DNA of 64,000 nucleotides. Origin: Amycolatopsis sp. GTDB taxonomy: Bacteria > Actinomycetota > Actinomycetes > Mycobacteriales > Pseudonocardiaceae. The stretch spans positions 1-64,000 of the forward strand of contig NZ_JAODNM010000117.1 of the NCBI RefSeq assembly GCF_025464955.1. The letters are read 5' to 3'. Below are positions 35,400 through 43,744 of this stretch, in pieces. Every line of letters begins with the position of its first letter. Within the stretch, counting starts at the first letter, position 1. Position numbers and translations under genes: made by a program. The notes under the pieces were generated by a model, which worked only from the letters and a program-made list of their open reading frames with translations, made no database searches and had not been told where the DNA came from.

Positions 35400-35645
35400 A
35401 ACATACTATTCATGCAGGTCAGGGCCGGTAAGTATCTCGTCCGTGGTCACAGGGGCGATGAAGCGATCGCCAGTTTCGTTGCCTCGCTCTGGCTTCGAAT
35501 CGACACAGTGGAGAGTCTGACTGCCGGTTTCGTCACCTTCGCCGATGACCTCGTGGATGGCGGAATTCGCTACCCACTTGTCTCGTCAGAGTGCTCCCAC
35601 CTGCGTCGATAGCTCCATGAGGCGATAACCTGTGACCGCAGGTGA
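35400..35645 (+). pseudogene. Remnant of a second espG gene
   Basis: The frame yields GDEAIASFVASLWLRIDTVE joined to GFVTFADDLVDGGIRYPLVS-SECSHLRR. This aligns with the last third of the intact EspG (KEAIARFAAWPLHRHGSVE ... RFLTFTDNLPGGETRYRF ... SHLRRWLHD), with about 20 residues missing in between and a stop where Trp should be. Nucleotide similarity runs on to the old stop context GACCGCAGGTGAC. The 5' two thirds are gone. With the lipoproteins it shows a duplicated espG-lipoprotein unit. Confidence 0.75.
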
Positions 35646-35739
35646 CAGCTGTCTGGAGGGAACCACTGACACGCCCCGTGCGTCACCATTACAGTGAACG
35701 TGTCGCCACGCGGGGTGGTCGACGACGGGAGGGGCAGGT

Positions 35740-36234
35740 ATGGCTGAGACCGGCGCACACTTCGACGGACCGGCGACGGTAGTTCCTCCGGCTGCTGGTG
35801 ACGCCGCACTCAACTTTCTCACCGACTTCGGCAACGCATCCCCGACTGACACCGCCCAAGCGCAGCGGATCAGCCAGGCTGGGCAGCAGATGAAGTCCTT
35901 GGCTCTGAGCGGCGGCTTCGCCATCAGCCAGGAGGGCTTCGACCGCTACAAGAAGGCTTGTACCGATTTTCTGGACGGCTACACGGACGTCGTTCACGAC
36001 CTTGGGACCGTTGCCTATCCGGCTCCGATGGGGTCAAGCCCCTACGCCTACCAGGTGGCGAATTTCAACGTAAAGGTTGCCGGCGGTGACGATCAATCGC
36101 TCATCCCCAACTTGAATCTGATGAAGAGTGGCGTCGAACAAGCCCTTGAGGCGTTGGAGATAGCTCGCAAAAGTTACTCCGAGGCCGACGAAGCCCACAA
36201 TCAGTCTCTCACCAAGCTGAATGGGGATCTGTGA
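35740..36234 (+). CDS. Hypothetical ESX-module protein
   Basis: 164 residues, predicted mostly helical, with no signal peptide and no WxG motif. It opens MAETGAHFDGPATVVPPAAG and ends in a charged helix EALEIARKSYSEADEAHNQS. I do not recognise a named family. Its place between the lipoprotein copies and just before the PPE-like gene suggests a small secreted partner, as PE or WXG100 proteins are for PPE proteins (inference). The stop overlaps the GTG start of the second lipoprotein by 4 bp. Confidence 0.7.
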   Translation: MAETGAHFDGPATVVPPAAGDAALNFLTDFGNASPTDTAQAQRISQAGQQMKSLALSGGFAISQEGFDRYKKACTDFLDGYTDVVHDLGTVAYPAPMGSSPYAYQVANFNVKVAGGDDQSLIPNLNLMKSGVEQALEALEIARKSYSEADEAHNQSLTKLNGDL

Positions 36235-36785
36235 ACCGCCGGAACCGTCTTACTGTTGCGGTGTTCGTGCCGCTCGCTGTTGCTGTCCTGGCAAGCTGCA
36301 CCAGTACAGTCAATGGGCAGCCCAATCCCGAGTCTTCCAGTAGCGGCCCTACAACGTCTGCGAGTTCCAACACGGGCGACCCGTTCGCGGGGCTGAGCAC
36401 TTGTGTGCTCGTCGATCAGGCCGTTGCGGGGCAAGGCTTCCCCCCCTCGCAGCCTGATCCCGTAATCGACCCGAGTAGGCGACAGTGCGGAACCAAGAAG
36501 CCAGGCTTTGGAAATATTGGCATGGAGCTCCAGGCTGGCCAGCCATACAACACGAATTTGCCGGCCAACGGCACTCGTACTGAAGGCGACATCAGTGGTC
36601 GCCCGTCCGTCCAGCTGCAGAACACTGTCAGTGGTGAGGGTGGTTGCGACGTGGTGATGGAGGTCAAGCCCAACTCTAGGGTCATCGTCCTTGCAACTCT
36701 GTCAACGGGAACGACAGCCCAAGCCTGTGATTTTGTTGGTCAGGTCGCGACTAAAATCGAGCGTTTGTTGCCGAAGAACAACTGA
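36231..36785 (+). CDS. DUF3558 family lipoprotein (copy 2)
   Basis: 184 residues with the signal peptide MNRRNRLTVAVFVPLAVAVL and lipobox LASC, then TSTVNGQPNP. The DUF3558 domain keeps the four Cys of copy 1 and the near-identical blocks LVDQAVAGQGFP, VMEVKPNSR and TLSTGTT. It is coupled to the preceding gene and lies 14 bp before the PPE-like gene, so it probably belongs to the ESX-linked operon. Function unknown. Confidence 0.85.
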   Translation: MNRRNRLTVAVFVPLAVAVLASCTSTVNGQPNPESSSSGPTTSASSNTGDPFAGLSTCVLVDQAVAGQGFPPSQPDPVIDPSRRQCGTKKPGFGNIGMELQAGQPYNTNLPANGTRTEGDISGRPSVQLQNTVSGEGGCDVVMEVKPNSRVIVLATLSTGTTAQACDFVGQVATKIERLLPKNN

Positions 36786-36799
36786 GGGGGAGTTCAGCC

Positions 36800-38260
36800 G
36801 TGACTCAGCCGAAGCCGGAGCAGCGCAAGTACGAAGCGGACGTCTACGGCGATGCCTACAATGCCCAGGCGAAGCCGCCGCCGCAGTTGTCCCCTGAGGA
36901 CAAGGCCAGCGAGCACGACTCCGCGACCAAGGTGGCCGAGCAGGCTGCGTCTCAGTACTCGGTCTCCCAGAGCGACCAACTGCTGAAGAACAACGTGACA
37001 CGGGGCGACGGCCCGGCACCGGATGCCAACTACGCCGCGTACTCGCACGAACAGCTTCACGACATGGTGAACACCAACCTCACTGTTGGAACCATCGACG
37101 AGTACGGCCGTATCATGAACAAGCTCGGCAATTTCCTTGCCAGCACGTCCGATGCTTTCACGGGCGCGACGAGTGCCAGTCAGGCTGATTGGCAGGGGCC
37201 GGCGGCGGAGCAGGCTCATGGGTTTTTCGCCTCTACTGGTAACTATGCGGCGCAGGCGAGTGACGCTGCGGGGTTGAGTTCGAACCACTACTCGCAGCAG
37301 GCTGCCGCTGCTGGTCACGCGCAGACGGCTATGCCTCCGCCCACGGGGTTCGATCAGAAGGCCGCGATGGACAAGGCCACTCAGCAGTTGACCTCTGGCG
37401 ACCTGATGGCAGGGGCCAACACCATTAACGCGATTCCTGCGCAGCAGGCGAAGGCTGACGCTGCGCATGCGCAGGCTGTGCAGGTCATGCATGACATGGA
37501 CTCGACGTACCACACAACGGCGGGTACTCAGCCCGCGCTGAGCCCGCCGCCCCCGATCAATCAGGACGGGCAGACGACGGCGAGTAGTGCGAGCACCAGC
37601 ATGGTTGGTGGCGGAGGCAACGGCGGTGGCAGCTTCGGCGGCACCGGTGGCGGTGGTGCTGGCGGTGGTGCGGTTGGTGGCCAGGGTGGGTTCAACCCGG
37701 CCGGCGGGCTTGGGGGTAGCTCGGGTGGCGGATCCAGCCTTGGTGCGGGTGCGTCCAGCGGCGGGTTCAACGGGTCGAACGCGCCGACGGGTGGGTTCCG
37801 TGGGCCGGGCGGCGGGTTTACGCCTGGTGGTGGCATACGGCCTGCTGGCGACCTGTCGATGATGCCGGGCGGCGGTGGTGGCGGCGCGGGTTCGGGCCAG
37901 GACATCGTCCGGAGCGGCAAGAGTCCGGGGTCCGGGTTCGCAGGGTCTCGGGTTTCTGGTGGCGGCGCCAAGTCCGGGGTCGGAGCCACCGAGGAACAGC
38001 TTGGGAACGGCAAGAGCAGCGGTGCCGGAAAGGCCGGCGGCGCGGCAGGTGAGCGCGTGGCGCCTGGTGGGTCGGCGGCGAGTGCCAAGGCTGGTGCGAA
38101 CGGTGCTTCCGGAGCCGGCGGTGGCGGCAAGAAGAAGGAAGAGGACAAGGAGCACCAGAGCAAGTACGACCTTTCCGAGGATGCCGAAGAGGTCTTCGGG
38201 CTCAACGCGGAGCGCGGACCTGATGGCGAGGTCATCGCCCCGCCGACCATCGGAGGCTAG
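36800..38260 (+). CDS. PPE-like ESX substrate with Gly-rich C-terminus
   Basis: 486 residues. Residues about 60-240 are a helical PPE/WXG-like domain (YSHEQLHDMVNTNLTVGTID ... FTGATSASQADWQGPAAEQA), with the WQG turn near residue 130. The second half is a low-complexity Gly/Ser/Ala stretch, typical of PPE-family surface proteins. The end is charged (GGKKKEEDKEHQSKYDLSED). It has no Sec signal and is probably secreted by a type VII system together with the EspG chaperone encoded upstream. The start is GTG. Confidence 0.78.
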   Translation: MTQPKPEQRKYEADVYGDAYNAQAKPPPQLSPEDKASEHDSATKVAEQAASQYSVSQSDQLLKNNVTRGDGPAPDANYAAYSHEQLHDMVNTNLTVGTIDEYGRIMNKLGNFLASTSDAFTGATSASQADWQGPAAEQAHGFFASTGNYAAQASDAAGLSSNHYSQQAAAAGHAQTAMPPPTGFDQKAAMDKATQQLTSGDLMAGANTINAIPAQQAKADAAHAQAVQVMHDMDSTYHTTAGTQPALSPPPPINQDGQTTASSASTSMVGGGGNGGGSFGGTGGGGAGGGAVGGQGGFNPAGGLGGSSGGGSSLGAGASSGGFNGSNAPTGGFRGPGGGFTPGGGIRPAGDLSMMPGGGGGGAGSGQDIVRSGKSPGSGFAGSRVSGGGAKSGVGATEEQLGNGKSSGAGKAGGAAGERVAPGGSAASAKAGANGASGAGGGGKKKEEDKEHQSKYDLSEDAEEVFGLNAERGPDGEVIAPPTIGG

Positions 38261-38269
38261 CTTCACGGG

Positions 38270-38450
38270 CGGTCGGTGAGCTCGTCGAAGTACGTCAGTT
38301 CGACGTCGGCGACCCGGCCCTCCCGGATGAGCGCGCGCCCGGCTGAGGCGTAACTGCAGTCCCGCTGCGGTCGGAGTACCAGGTGAGGGCATGTGGTGTG
38401 CCGTCCTCGTCCTGGAATTCGATGCCTCAGCTCGACACGCTGGATGGCTG
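38270..38450 (-). pseudogene. Frameshifted remnant of an unidentified gene
   Basis: Read on the minus strand, EFQDEDGTPHALTWYSDRSG is in one frame and ASAGRALIREGRVADVELTY-FDELTDRP plus a stop is in another, so a frameshift separates two parts of one former protein. No start is present. I do not recognise the family. It sits between the PPE-like gene and a DUF397 gene. Confidence 0.5.
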
Positions 38451-38516
38451 CTGTAACTGAGCGACCTGCCCAACATCACCTTGCAAATTTTGCCTACAGC
38501 GCACGAGGCCCCCGCG

Positions 38517-38702
38517 ATGTCCGCCGAGCAGCCCGAGTCCACCTGGCGGAAGTCCAGCTTCAGCGGGAACGACACCAACTGCGTCGGGGTCGGCAGCGGC
38601 AGCGAGGTCGTCGGTGTCCGCGACACCAAAGACCCCCACGGCGGCACCCTGCTCATCGCCCGCGACGCCTTCGCCGCCTTCCTCCGCGCGAGCGTCGCCT
38701 AG
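38517..38702 (+). CDS. DUF397 domain protein
   Basis: 61 residues. STWRKSSFSGNDTNCVGVG, then GVRDTKDPHGGTLLIARDAFAAFL, is the complete DUF397 pattern of actinobacteria. These small proteins normally pair with an XRE/DUF5753 regulator (as in BldB/AbaA-type or WhiJ modules) and modulate it. Here no regulator is next to it; the only XRE/DUF5753 gene in the window is 25 kb away. The ATG at 38517 is taken; a TTG 12 codons upstream is possible. Confidence 0.9.
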   Translation: MSAEQPESTWRKSSFSGNDTNCVGVGSGSEVVGVRDTKDPHGGTLLIARDAFAAFLRASVA

Positions 38703-38712
38703 CTGGTCGGGT

Positions 38713-38769
38713 CTCGTGAGCGTTCCGGCCGGTTCTATCCAGGTTCTAAGCGGCCGGAACACTCACGAG
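38713..38769. repeat. Intergenic palindrome, family 2 (CTCGTGAGTG type), copy 1
   Basis: CTCGTGAGCGTTCCGGCCG and CGGCCGGAACACTCACGAG pair over 19 bp with one mismatch around a 19-nt loop. It lies between convergent DUF397 and thioesterase genes. Related hairpins are at 46562-46611 and 60735-60806. Confidence 0.85.
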
Positions 38770-38778
38770 TCTCAGGCG

Positions 38779-39357
38779 TCAAGGGTTGATGTCCCAGGAG
38801 CGTTCGACCTTCTGGCGGGCGGCGCTCAGGGTCTTCAGGGCGTCGGCGTCACCGTGGGTCGTGAAGTGTTCGAAGTCCACGATCACGAACAGTGCCCGCG
38901 CGCGGACTGCTAGTGGGCCGTCCGGCGCGTTGAGGCGGCCGTCGGCGCTGGCGTAGATCTTCCGGCCGGCCATGCCGTCGAGTTTCGCGGTGATGTACAG
39001 GGTCGAGCCGACCGGGACCGGGCGTTTGAAGTCCGTTTCCAGCCGTCCGGTCACCGCGGGCCGCCGCATCATGTTGCCGACCGCCGAGCCGAGCGCCTCG
39101 TCGAACGCGCACGCCAGGAGGCCGCCGTGGGCGAGTCCCGGCGCGCCCTGGTGGGCGGCGGTGACGACGAACTCCGACTGCACGGTCTCCTGCTCACCGA
39201 CGGTCGACCGCAGGTGGAGCCCGCCCTCAAGATTGTCACCGCACCCGAAGCACTCATGGAAGTGAACGCCCAGTTCGCTGCCCGGCGCGGGGGCTTTCGG
39301 ATGTGCCACCGCCGGCTCGACATCCACCGGTGGCCACGGCTGCGCAGATCTGGTCAT
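38779..39357 (-). CDS. PaaI-type thioesterase family protein
   Basis: 192 residues. The HFHECFGCGDNLEGGLHLR motif and GAPGLAHGGLLACAFDEALG are typical of actinobacterial hotdog thioesterases of the PaaI/4HBT type, with the active-site region HGG..ACAFDEA. It probably cleaves an acyl- or aryl-CoA thioester. It is single, divergent from the MHS transporter and bounded downstream by a palindromic terminator-like element. The substrate is unknown. Confidence 0.88.
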   Translation of the reverse strand: MTRSAQPWPPVDVEPAVAHPKAPAPGSELGVHFHECFGCGDNLEGGLHLRSTVGEQETVQSEFVVTAAHQGAPGLAHGGLLACAFDEALGSAVGNMMRRPAVTGRLETDFKRPVPVGSTLYITAKLDGMAGRKIYASADGRLNAPDGPLAVRARALFVIVDFEHFTTHGDADALKTLSAARQKVERSWDINP

Positions 39358-39546
39358 GGCTTGACGCTAACCCGCCGCCTCACGCACCGGAGCACCGGCG
39401 TCACCCCCGGTGAAAAGCCACCCAGGAAAGATCTTGTAAGAAAATTTCTGTTCTGCCGATTATTCCCCAATGAGAAACACTAGGGTCGACGACTTGATCC
39501 AACGACCTGTCTGATCAGCGATACGCACCGAGGAGGATGTCGCCAA

Positions 39547-40905
39547 ATGTCCGAGGCAGCGACACAAGAACCGGCCGTAGACCCCAGAACGGTCAGGAGA
39601 GCCGTGCTGGCGTCGGCGATGGGTAACGCCACCGAGTGGTACGACTACGGAGTGTTCACCTCCGGTGCCATCGCCACCGCGATCGGCACGGTGTTCTTTC
39701 CTGGCGAGGGAAACGCCGTACTCAAATCACTGGCACTGGTCGCCGTCGGCTTCATCGTCAGACCGTTCGGCGGAGCGTTCTTCGGCCCACTGGGCGACAA
39801 ACTGGGCCGCCAGAAGGTCCTCGCCGTCACGATTCTGCTGATGTCCGGCTGCACGTTCCTGGTCGGCTGCCTGCCAACGTACGCCGGCAGTTACAGCATG
39901 GGACTCGGCGCTCCGATCGCGATCTTGTTGCTACGCCTCATCCAGGGGTTCTCGACTGGCGGCGAGTACGGCGGCGCCGCGACGTTCATCGCCGAGTACG
40001 CACCGACCAAACGACGTGGTTTCTTCGGCAGCTTCCTCGAGCTCGGCACGCTGGCTGGTTACGTCCTCGGTAACCTCGTCGTGCTGACCGTGACGCTTTC
40101 CCTGAGCGCACAACAGGTTACCGACTGGGGCTGGCGGATCCCGTTCTTCGTCGCGCTGCCGCTGGGCCTGATCGGGCTCTACCTCCGTAACCGGCTCGAG
40201 GACACCCCGGAGTTCAAGCACCTGGAAGCGACCGGCACCAAGCCGAAGAAGGCTCCGCTGCGCGAGATCTTTGTGCGCAATTGGCGCATGATCCTCAACC
40301 TGATCGGGATCGTTATCCTGCTCAACGTCGCGGACTACATGCTGCTGACGACAATGCCGACGTACTTCACGGATACGCTGAAGATCAACGACAACACCTC
40401 GACGCTGATCATCATCGGGGTGGAGATCGCGCAGATGGCGCTGATCCTGCCGCTCGGCGCGCTGTCCGACCGGATCGGGCGGAAACCCATGCTGATGACC
40501 GCGGCGATCGGGTTCATCGTGCTCAGCTGGCCGTCGATCAAGCTCATGCAGTCCGGCAGCACGTTGTGGCTGGTGGTCGGCTTCGCGATCGTCGCGTTCC
40601 TGCTGGTGCTGATGCTCGCCGTGATCGGTTCGACCTTCCCGGCGATGTTCCCGACTCGAGTTCGCTATGGCTCGTTCGCGATCGGGTACAACGTGTCGAC
40701 GTCGTTGTTCGGTGGGACGTGCGGGGTGATCGTGACCGCGTTGATCAAATCCACCGGGAACGAGGACTGGCCAGCGTACTACCTGATGGCCGCGGCGGTG
40801 ATCGCGATCATCCCGATCATGCGGATCCCGGAGACAGCGCAGGTCCCGATCCGCGACATCGACACCGCGGACCAGAGCGGACACCTGGCGTCAGCCTCGC
40901 GCTGA
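39547..40905 (+). CDS. MFS transporter, metabolite:H+ symporter (ProP/KgtP-like)
   Basis: 452 residues with 12 hydrophobic segments. The start region ASAMGNATEWYDYGVFTSGA and the motifs RPFGGAFFGPLGDKLGRQKVL, LRLIQGFSTGGEYGGAATFI and PLGALSDRIGRKPML are characteristic of the MHS family, which takes up proline/betaine or organic acids with protons. The ATG has GGAGGA upstream. The substrate is not determined; ProP-like osmolyte uptake is one option. Two sets of palindromes follow. Confidence 0.92.
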   Translation: MSEAATQEPAVDPRTVRRAVLASAMGNATEWYDYGVFTSGAIATAIGTVFFPGEGNAVLKSLALVAVGFIVRPFGGAFFGPLGDKLGRQKVLAVTILLMSGCTFLVGCLPTYAGSYSMGLGAPIAILLLRLIQGFSTGGEYGGAATFIAEYAPTKRRGFFGSFLELGTLAGYVLGNLVVLTVTLSLSAQQVTDWGWRIPFFVALPLGLIGLYLRNRLEDTPEFKHLEATGTKPKKAPLREIFVRNWRMILNLIGIVILLNVADYMLLTTMPTYFTDTLKINDNTSTLIIIGVEIAQMALILPLGALSDRIGRKPMLMTAAIGFIVLSWPSIKLMQSGSTLWLVVGFAIVAFLLVLMLAVIGSTFPAMFPTRVRYGSFAIGYNVSTSLFGGTCGVIVTALIKSTGNEDWPAYYLMAAAVIAIIPIMRIPETAQVPIRDIDTADQSGHLASASR

Positions 40906-40919
40906 CTCCGACGGCGGCA

Positions 40920-40955
40920 CAAGTAGGGCACTTTTCCACACAAGTGCCCTACTTG
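40920..40955. terminator. 14-bp hairpin after the MHS transporter
   Basis: CAAGTAGGGCACTT and AAGTGCCCTACTTG pair perfectly with an 8-nt loop (TTCCACAC). A smaller GGGCAC/GTGCCC hairpin follows at about 40968-40991. It lies between convergent genes. Confidence 0.75.
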
Positions 40956-41030
40956 AGCGCTCAACGAGGGCACAAAAGTACAAAAGTGCCCCTTCGGCCG
41001 TCTGTGTGGGGTGTCTTAGCTTCTAAGAGA

Positions 41031-41054
41031 CCGCAACTCGACGGCGAGTTGCGG
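41031..41054. repeat. Intergenic palindrome, family 1 copy C
   Basis: CCGCAACTCG-ACGG-CGAGTTGCGG, a single copy of the family 1 hairpin, lies 19 bp past the stop of the minus-strand sigma-factor operon. It is preceded by a GTCTTAGC-TTCTAAGAGAC inverted repeat. Confidence 0.8.
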
Positions 41055-41073
41055 TGATGGAAAGCCCGACTGT

Positions 41074-41556
41074 CTACTTTGGACCGCTGGTGCCGGCGGT
41101 GGGTGGCGTAGGCGTGCCAGTGGTGGTGCTCACGCGCGGCGGGTGGGTCGTGCTGGCCGACGGGGCCGACGGCGCTCGCTCGATGGTGCTCCGGCTAGTC
41201 GTGTGGGTCTGCGGCGCGGTCGTTGGGGTGACGCCCTGCTGCCTCGGATCGGGGGTGGTGACCGGCATGGGGGCGGGGGTCGGGGTCACGGATTCGGTCG
41301 TCAGCCCCGGGCCGGCGGGTTCGATCGGGTTCGGGCCGGCCGGCGAACGGCCGACTCCCAGCGCGACCGCGGTCACGGCGACGACCGCCACCACGGTGGC
41401 CGCGGAGCTGCCGATCACGGCGAGCCGCTTGCGGCGTCGGCGGATCCGGCCGCCACGCTCGATGATGTCGTGCACGTCGATGCCCAGCGGCGGCCCTTGG
41501 ACCGCCCCGGAGAGCACGATCTTGACGGCGTCGGTGTCGTTATTCTCGTCGGTCAT
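41074..41556 (-). CDS. Single-pass membrane protein of a sigma-factor operon (possible anti-sigma)
   Basis: 160 residues: a cytoplasmic part of about 45 residues with a basic stop (RIRRRRKRL), one membrane helix (VIGSSAATVVAVVAVTAVAL) and a Pro/Thr-rich exterior. This topology and its place 6 bp after a SigE-family sigma gene suggest an anti-sigma or sensor protein, but no zinc anti-sigma motif is visible. The ATG follows GGAGGTGA. Confidence 0.75.
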   Translation of the reverse strand: MTDENNDTDAVKIVLSGAVQGPPLGIDVHDIIERGGRIRRRRKRLAVIGSSAATVVAVVAVTAVALGVGRSPAGPNPIEPAGPGLTTESVTPTPAPMPVTTPDPRQQGVTPTTAPQTHTTSRSTIERAPSAPSASTTHPPRVSTTTGTPTPPTAGTSGPK

Positions 41557-41562
41557 GTTCGG

Positions 41563-42117
41563 TCACCTCCCGTCGGTTCCGCTGAGGGCAAGCTCACTGA
41601 AGTGCGGGCCCAGCCGTTTCCGCAACGTCGCGAGCCCGCGGGAGCTCTGGCTCTTCACCGTGCCGGTGGAGCAGCCGAGCGCCGCAGCCGTGTCCTCGAC
41701 GCTGAGATCGTTGAAGTACCGCAGCACAAGCACGGCCCGCTGCTTCGGCGCGACTGTCGCGAGTGCCTGCCGGACCAGCATCTCGTGCTCGGTGCCCGAC
41801 TGCTCGGCGGCCGTCTCCGGCGGCTCGTCGGTCAGGCGTTCGCGTTTGCGCCACGCCCTCCGGTGTTCGGAGAGGAACGTGCGCAGCACGATCTTGCGGG
41901 CGTAGGCGTCCAGCGCGTCATGCCTGGACAGCCGCGGCCAGGCCAGGTACAGCTTCAGCAGCGCGGCCTGGGTGATGTCCTCGGCCTGGTGCCAGTCTCC
42001 GCAGAGCAGGTACGCCGTCGCCCGCAGGTTGTGCGCGCGCTCGCCGAAGTACCGGGCGAACTCACCGTCCCACGGTGAGCCCGACCCGGTCGACGGGACG
42101 TGACCTTCGATCATCAA
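41563..42117 (-). CDS. ECF sigma factor, SigE family (actinobacterial)
   Basis: 184 residues. Region 2 is FARYFGERAHNLRATAYLLC-GDWHQAEDITQAALLKLYLA, and region 4 is LATVAPKQRAVLVLRYFNDL followed by DTAAALGCSTGTVKSQSSRG. This is the SigE-family pattern common in Streptomyces and Pseudonocardiaceae. It directs RNA polymerase to an unknown regulon. It is second in a three-gene minus-strand operon between two secreted/membrane Thr/Pro-rich proteins. Confidence 0.92.
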   Translation of the reverse strand: MMIEGHVPSTGSGSPWDGEFARYFGERAHNLRATAYLLCGDWHQAEDITQAALLKLYLAWPRLSRHDALDAYARKIVLRTFLSEHRRAWRKRERLTDEPPETAAEQSGTEHEMLVRQALATVAPKQRAVLVLRYFNDLSVEDTAAALGCSTGTVKSQSSRGLATLRKRLGPHFSELALSGTDGR

Positions 42118-42126
42118 GAGCTGGTG

Positions 42127-42435
42127 TCAGTCACCTTCGGTAATGGCAGGCAGGTGGAGGTCACCTGTCGGGCCGGCCGGGACCGCGCGCGGCACGGTGA
42201 CCTTGCCGGGGTTGCGAGTGGTCGTCGGTGCCGGGGCCTTCGTGCCGCTCTGGGCGGGGGTCGTGACCTCGGTGGGCCGGCTTGTGGGCATGGCGGTGGG
42301 CGCCGGTGCCACGGTGGTGCTGGTGACGCGCGGGGGCGTCGGGGTGGTCGTGGCGGCACTGGCCAGCGCTGTCCCGGCGAACGCGCCTGCGGCGATCACG
42401 AAGGCACCCACGGACAAAACGATTCGAGTACGCAC
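42127..42435 (-). CDS. Secreted Thr/Pro-rich protein upstream of a sigma factor
   Basis: 102 residues starting at GTG 42435 behind GAGGAG. The start VRTRIVLSVGAFVIAAGAFA followed by GTALASA is a signal peptide with a likely AxA cleavage site. The remainder is Thr/Pro-rich and without recognisable domain. The stop lies 9 bp before the sigma-factor start, so the three genes form one operon. Function unknown. Confidence 0.7.
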   Translation of the reverse strand: MRTRIVLSVGAFVIAAGAFAGTALASAATTTPTPPRVTSTTVAPAPTAMPTSRPTEVTTPAQSGTKAPAPTTTRNPGKVTVPRAVPAGPTGDLHLPAITEGD

Positions 42436-42526
42436 TACGTCTCCTCGGCTACGAGCGTCGTCTCTGTGCGGCGACGTCTGTGCCGTTAGACATGCGCCCG
42501 GCACCCCGCCGGGTTGCATCGGATTT

Positions 42527-43744
42527 TCAGCTGTTCAGCGCGGACATCTTGCTCCAGTCGGCCCAGTTGTACGTCCAGTCGTGGTAGTCGCCGTCGGCCG
42601 CGCCGAGCGTGGTGCCGGAGCCGGTGATCTCCACCGGGTCACCGATCTGCGCGAAGTCGAAGTACGACTTGGCGTTGTCGGTCGACAGGTTGACGCAGCC
42701 GTGCGAGACGTTCCTATTTCCCTGCGCCCAAACGGATGCCGGCAGCGCGTGGATGAACTCGCCGTTGTTGGACACCCGGACCGCCCAGCGCACGAACACG
42801 TCCTTGTAACCACCGCGCGGGTTGCTCATCAGGTACGTCGGGTCCTTCTCCATCACGACGTGGATGCCGTTATGGGTGTTGCGCCAGTCGACCGAATCCA
42901 AGCCATAGCTGGCCGGGTAGTCCGCGACCTGTTTCCCGTCCTGGAACACAAGCATGCGGTGGGTTTGCGTGTCGCCGCGGACGATCTGCGAGTGCCCGAT
43001 GCTGAACGACGCCGACACGTCCTGCTTGCCATAGGTGCCTTCGGCGAGCTTGACGCCGTAGAGCTTGGCGTTGACCACGACCTTGGTATTGGCCGCGTAG
43101 TAGTCCTTCGGCCGCCAGTGCACCGAGGTGTCGCCTTCCATCCAGGCCCACGAACCCTCGGTCTTCGGCGTGGTCTCGACGGTCAGCGCCTTCTCCACGG
43201 CCGCCTTGTCCGCGACCGGGTTGGTGAAGTTCAGCGCGATCGGCATCGCGACGCCGTAGGTCTGGCCGTCGCCGACGTTGAGGTGGCCGGCGACCTGGCG
43301 CTTCGGCTTCACCGTGCCGAACGAACCGCTGATCGACACGGTCTTACCGTCGGTGCCGACGGCGTTGCCCGACCAGTTGTACGTCTTGCCGTAGCCGAGC
43401 GATTCAGTGGTGGACCAGCTGTGCTTGTCCGCCGCGGGGGAGCCGGCGACCTGCTTACCGTCCGCGTTGGTCAGCGTGACAGCGCCGATCGTGCCGTCGG
43501 CGACGGTGATCTTCACCGGGTCTCCGGGGGAGACGTCCTGTGCGCCGCCCGCGGGAAGCGCGACCACCTTCGCCGGGCCCGCCGGGGGCGTTTGCCCGCC
43601 GCCGGCCGGCTGGCTCGACGATGTCGGCGCGCCTGCCGGAGCGGCTGCCGGTTCGCTGCTGCACGCACCGAGCGTGAGCGCCACCGTCAGGCCGAGCATC
43701 GCAGCCGGTACCCAACGTCGTTTCGTGCTCTTGATGACTGTCAC
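42527..43744 (-). CDS. L,D-transpeptidase lipoprotein (LdtMt2-like)
   Basis: 405 residues. The signal peptide ends at lipobox LGAC (Cys28). Two Ig-like domains follow (about 60-150 and 155-255), then a YkuD catalytic domain with HRMLVFQDGKQVADYPASYG and the active site SHGCVNLS (Cys350). A C-terminal tail rich in Trp/Tyr (DYHDWTYNWADWSKM) matches the mycobacterial LdtMt2 form. It makes 3-3 cross-links in peptidoglycan outside the membrane, anchored by lipid. It stands alone with its own promoter region. Confidence 0.96.
   Translation of the reverse strand: MTVIKSTKRRWVPAAMLGLTVALTLGACSSEPAAAPAGAPTSSSQPAGGGQTPPAGPAKVVALPAGGAQDVSPGDPVKITVADGTIGAVTLTNADGKQVAGSPAADKHSWSTTESLGYGKTYNWSGNAVGTDGKTVSISGSFGTVKPKRQVAGHLNVGDGQTYGVAMPIALNFTNPVADKAAVEKALTVETTPKTEGSWAWMEGDTSVHWRPKDYYAANTKVVVNAKLYGVKLAEGTYGKQDVSASFSIGHSQIVRGDTQTHRMLVFQDGKQVADYPASYGLDSVDWRNTHNGIHVVMEKDPTYLMSNPRGGYKDVFVRWAVRVSNNGEFIHALPASVWAQGNRNVSHGCVNLSTDNAKSYFDFAQIGDPVEITGSGTTLGAADGDYHDWTYNWADWSKMSALNS

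Noticed and set aside
37600..38130. Short G-rich repeats considered as a minisatellite or CRISPR-like array
   Set aside because: They are codons of the Gly-rich tail of the PPE-like protein in frame; there are no regular spacers.
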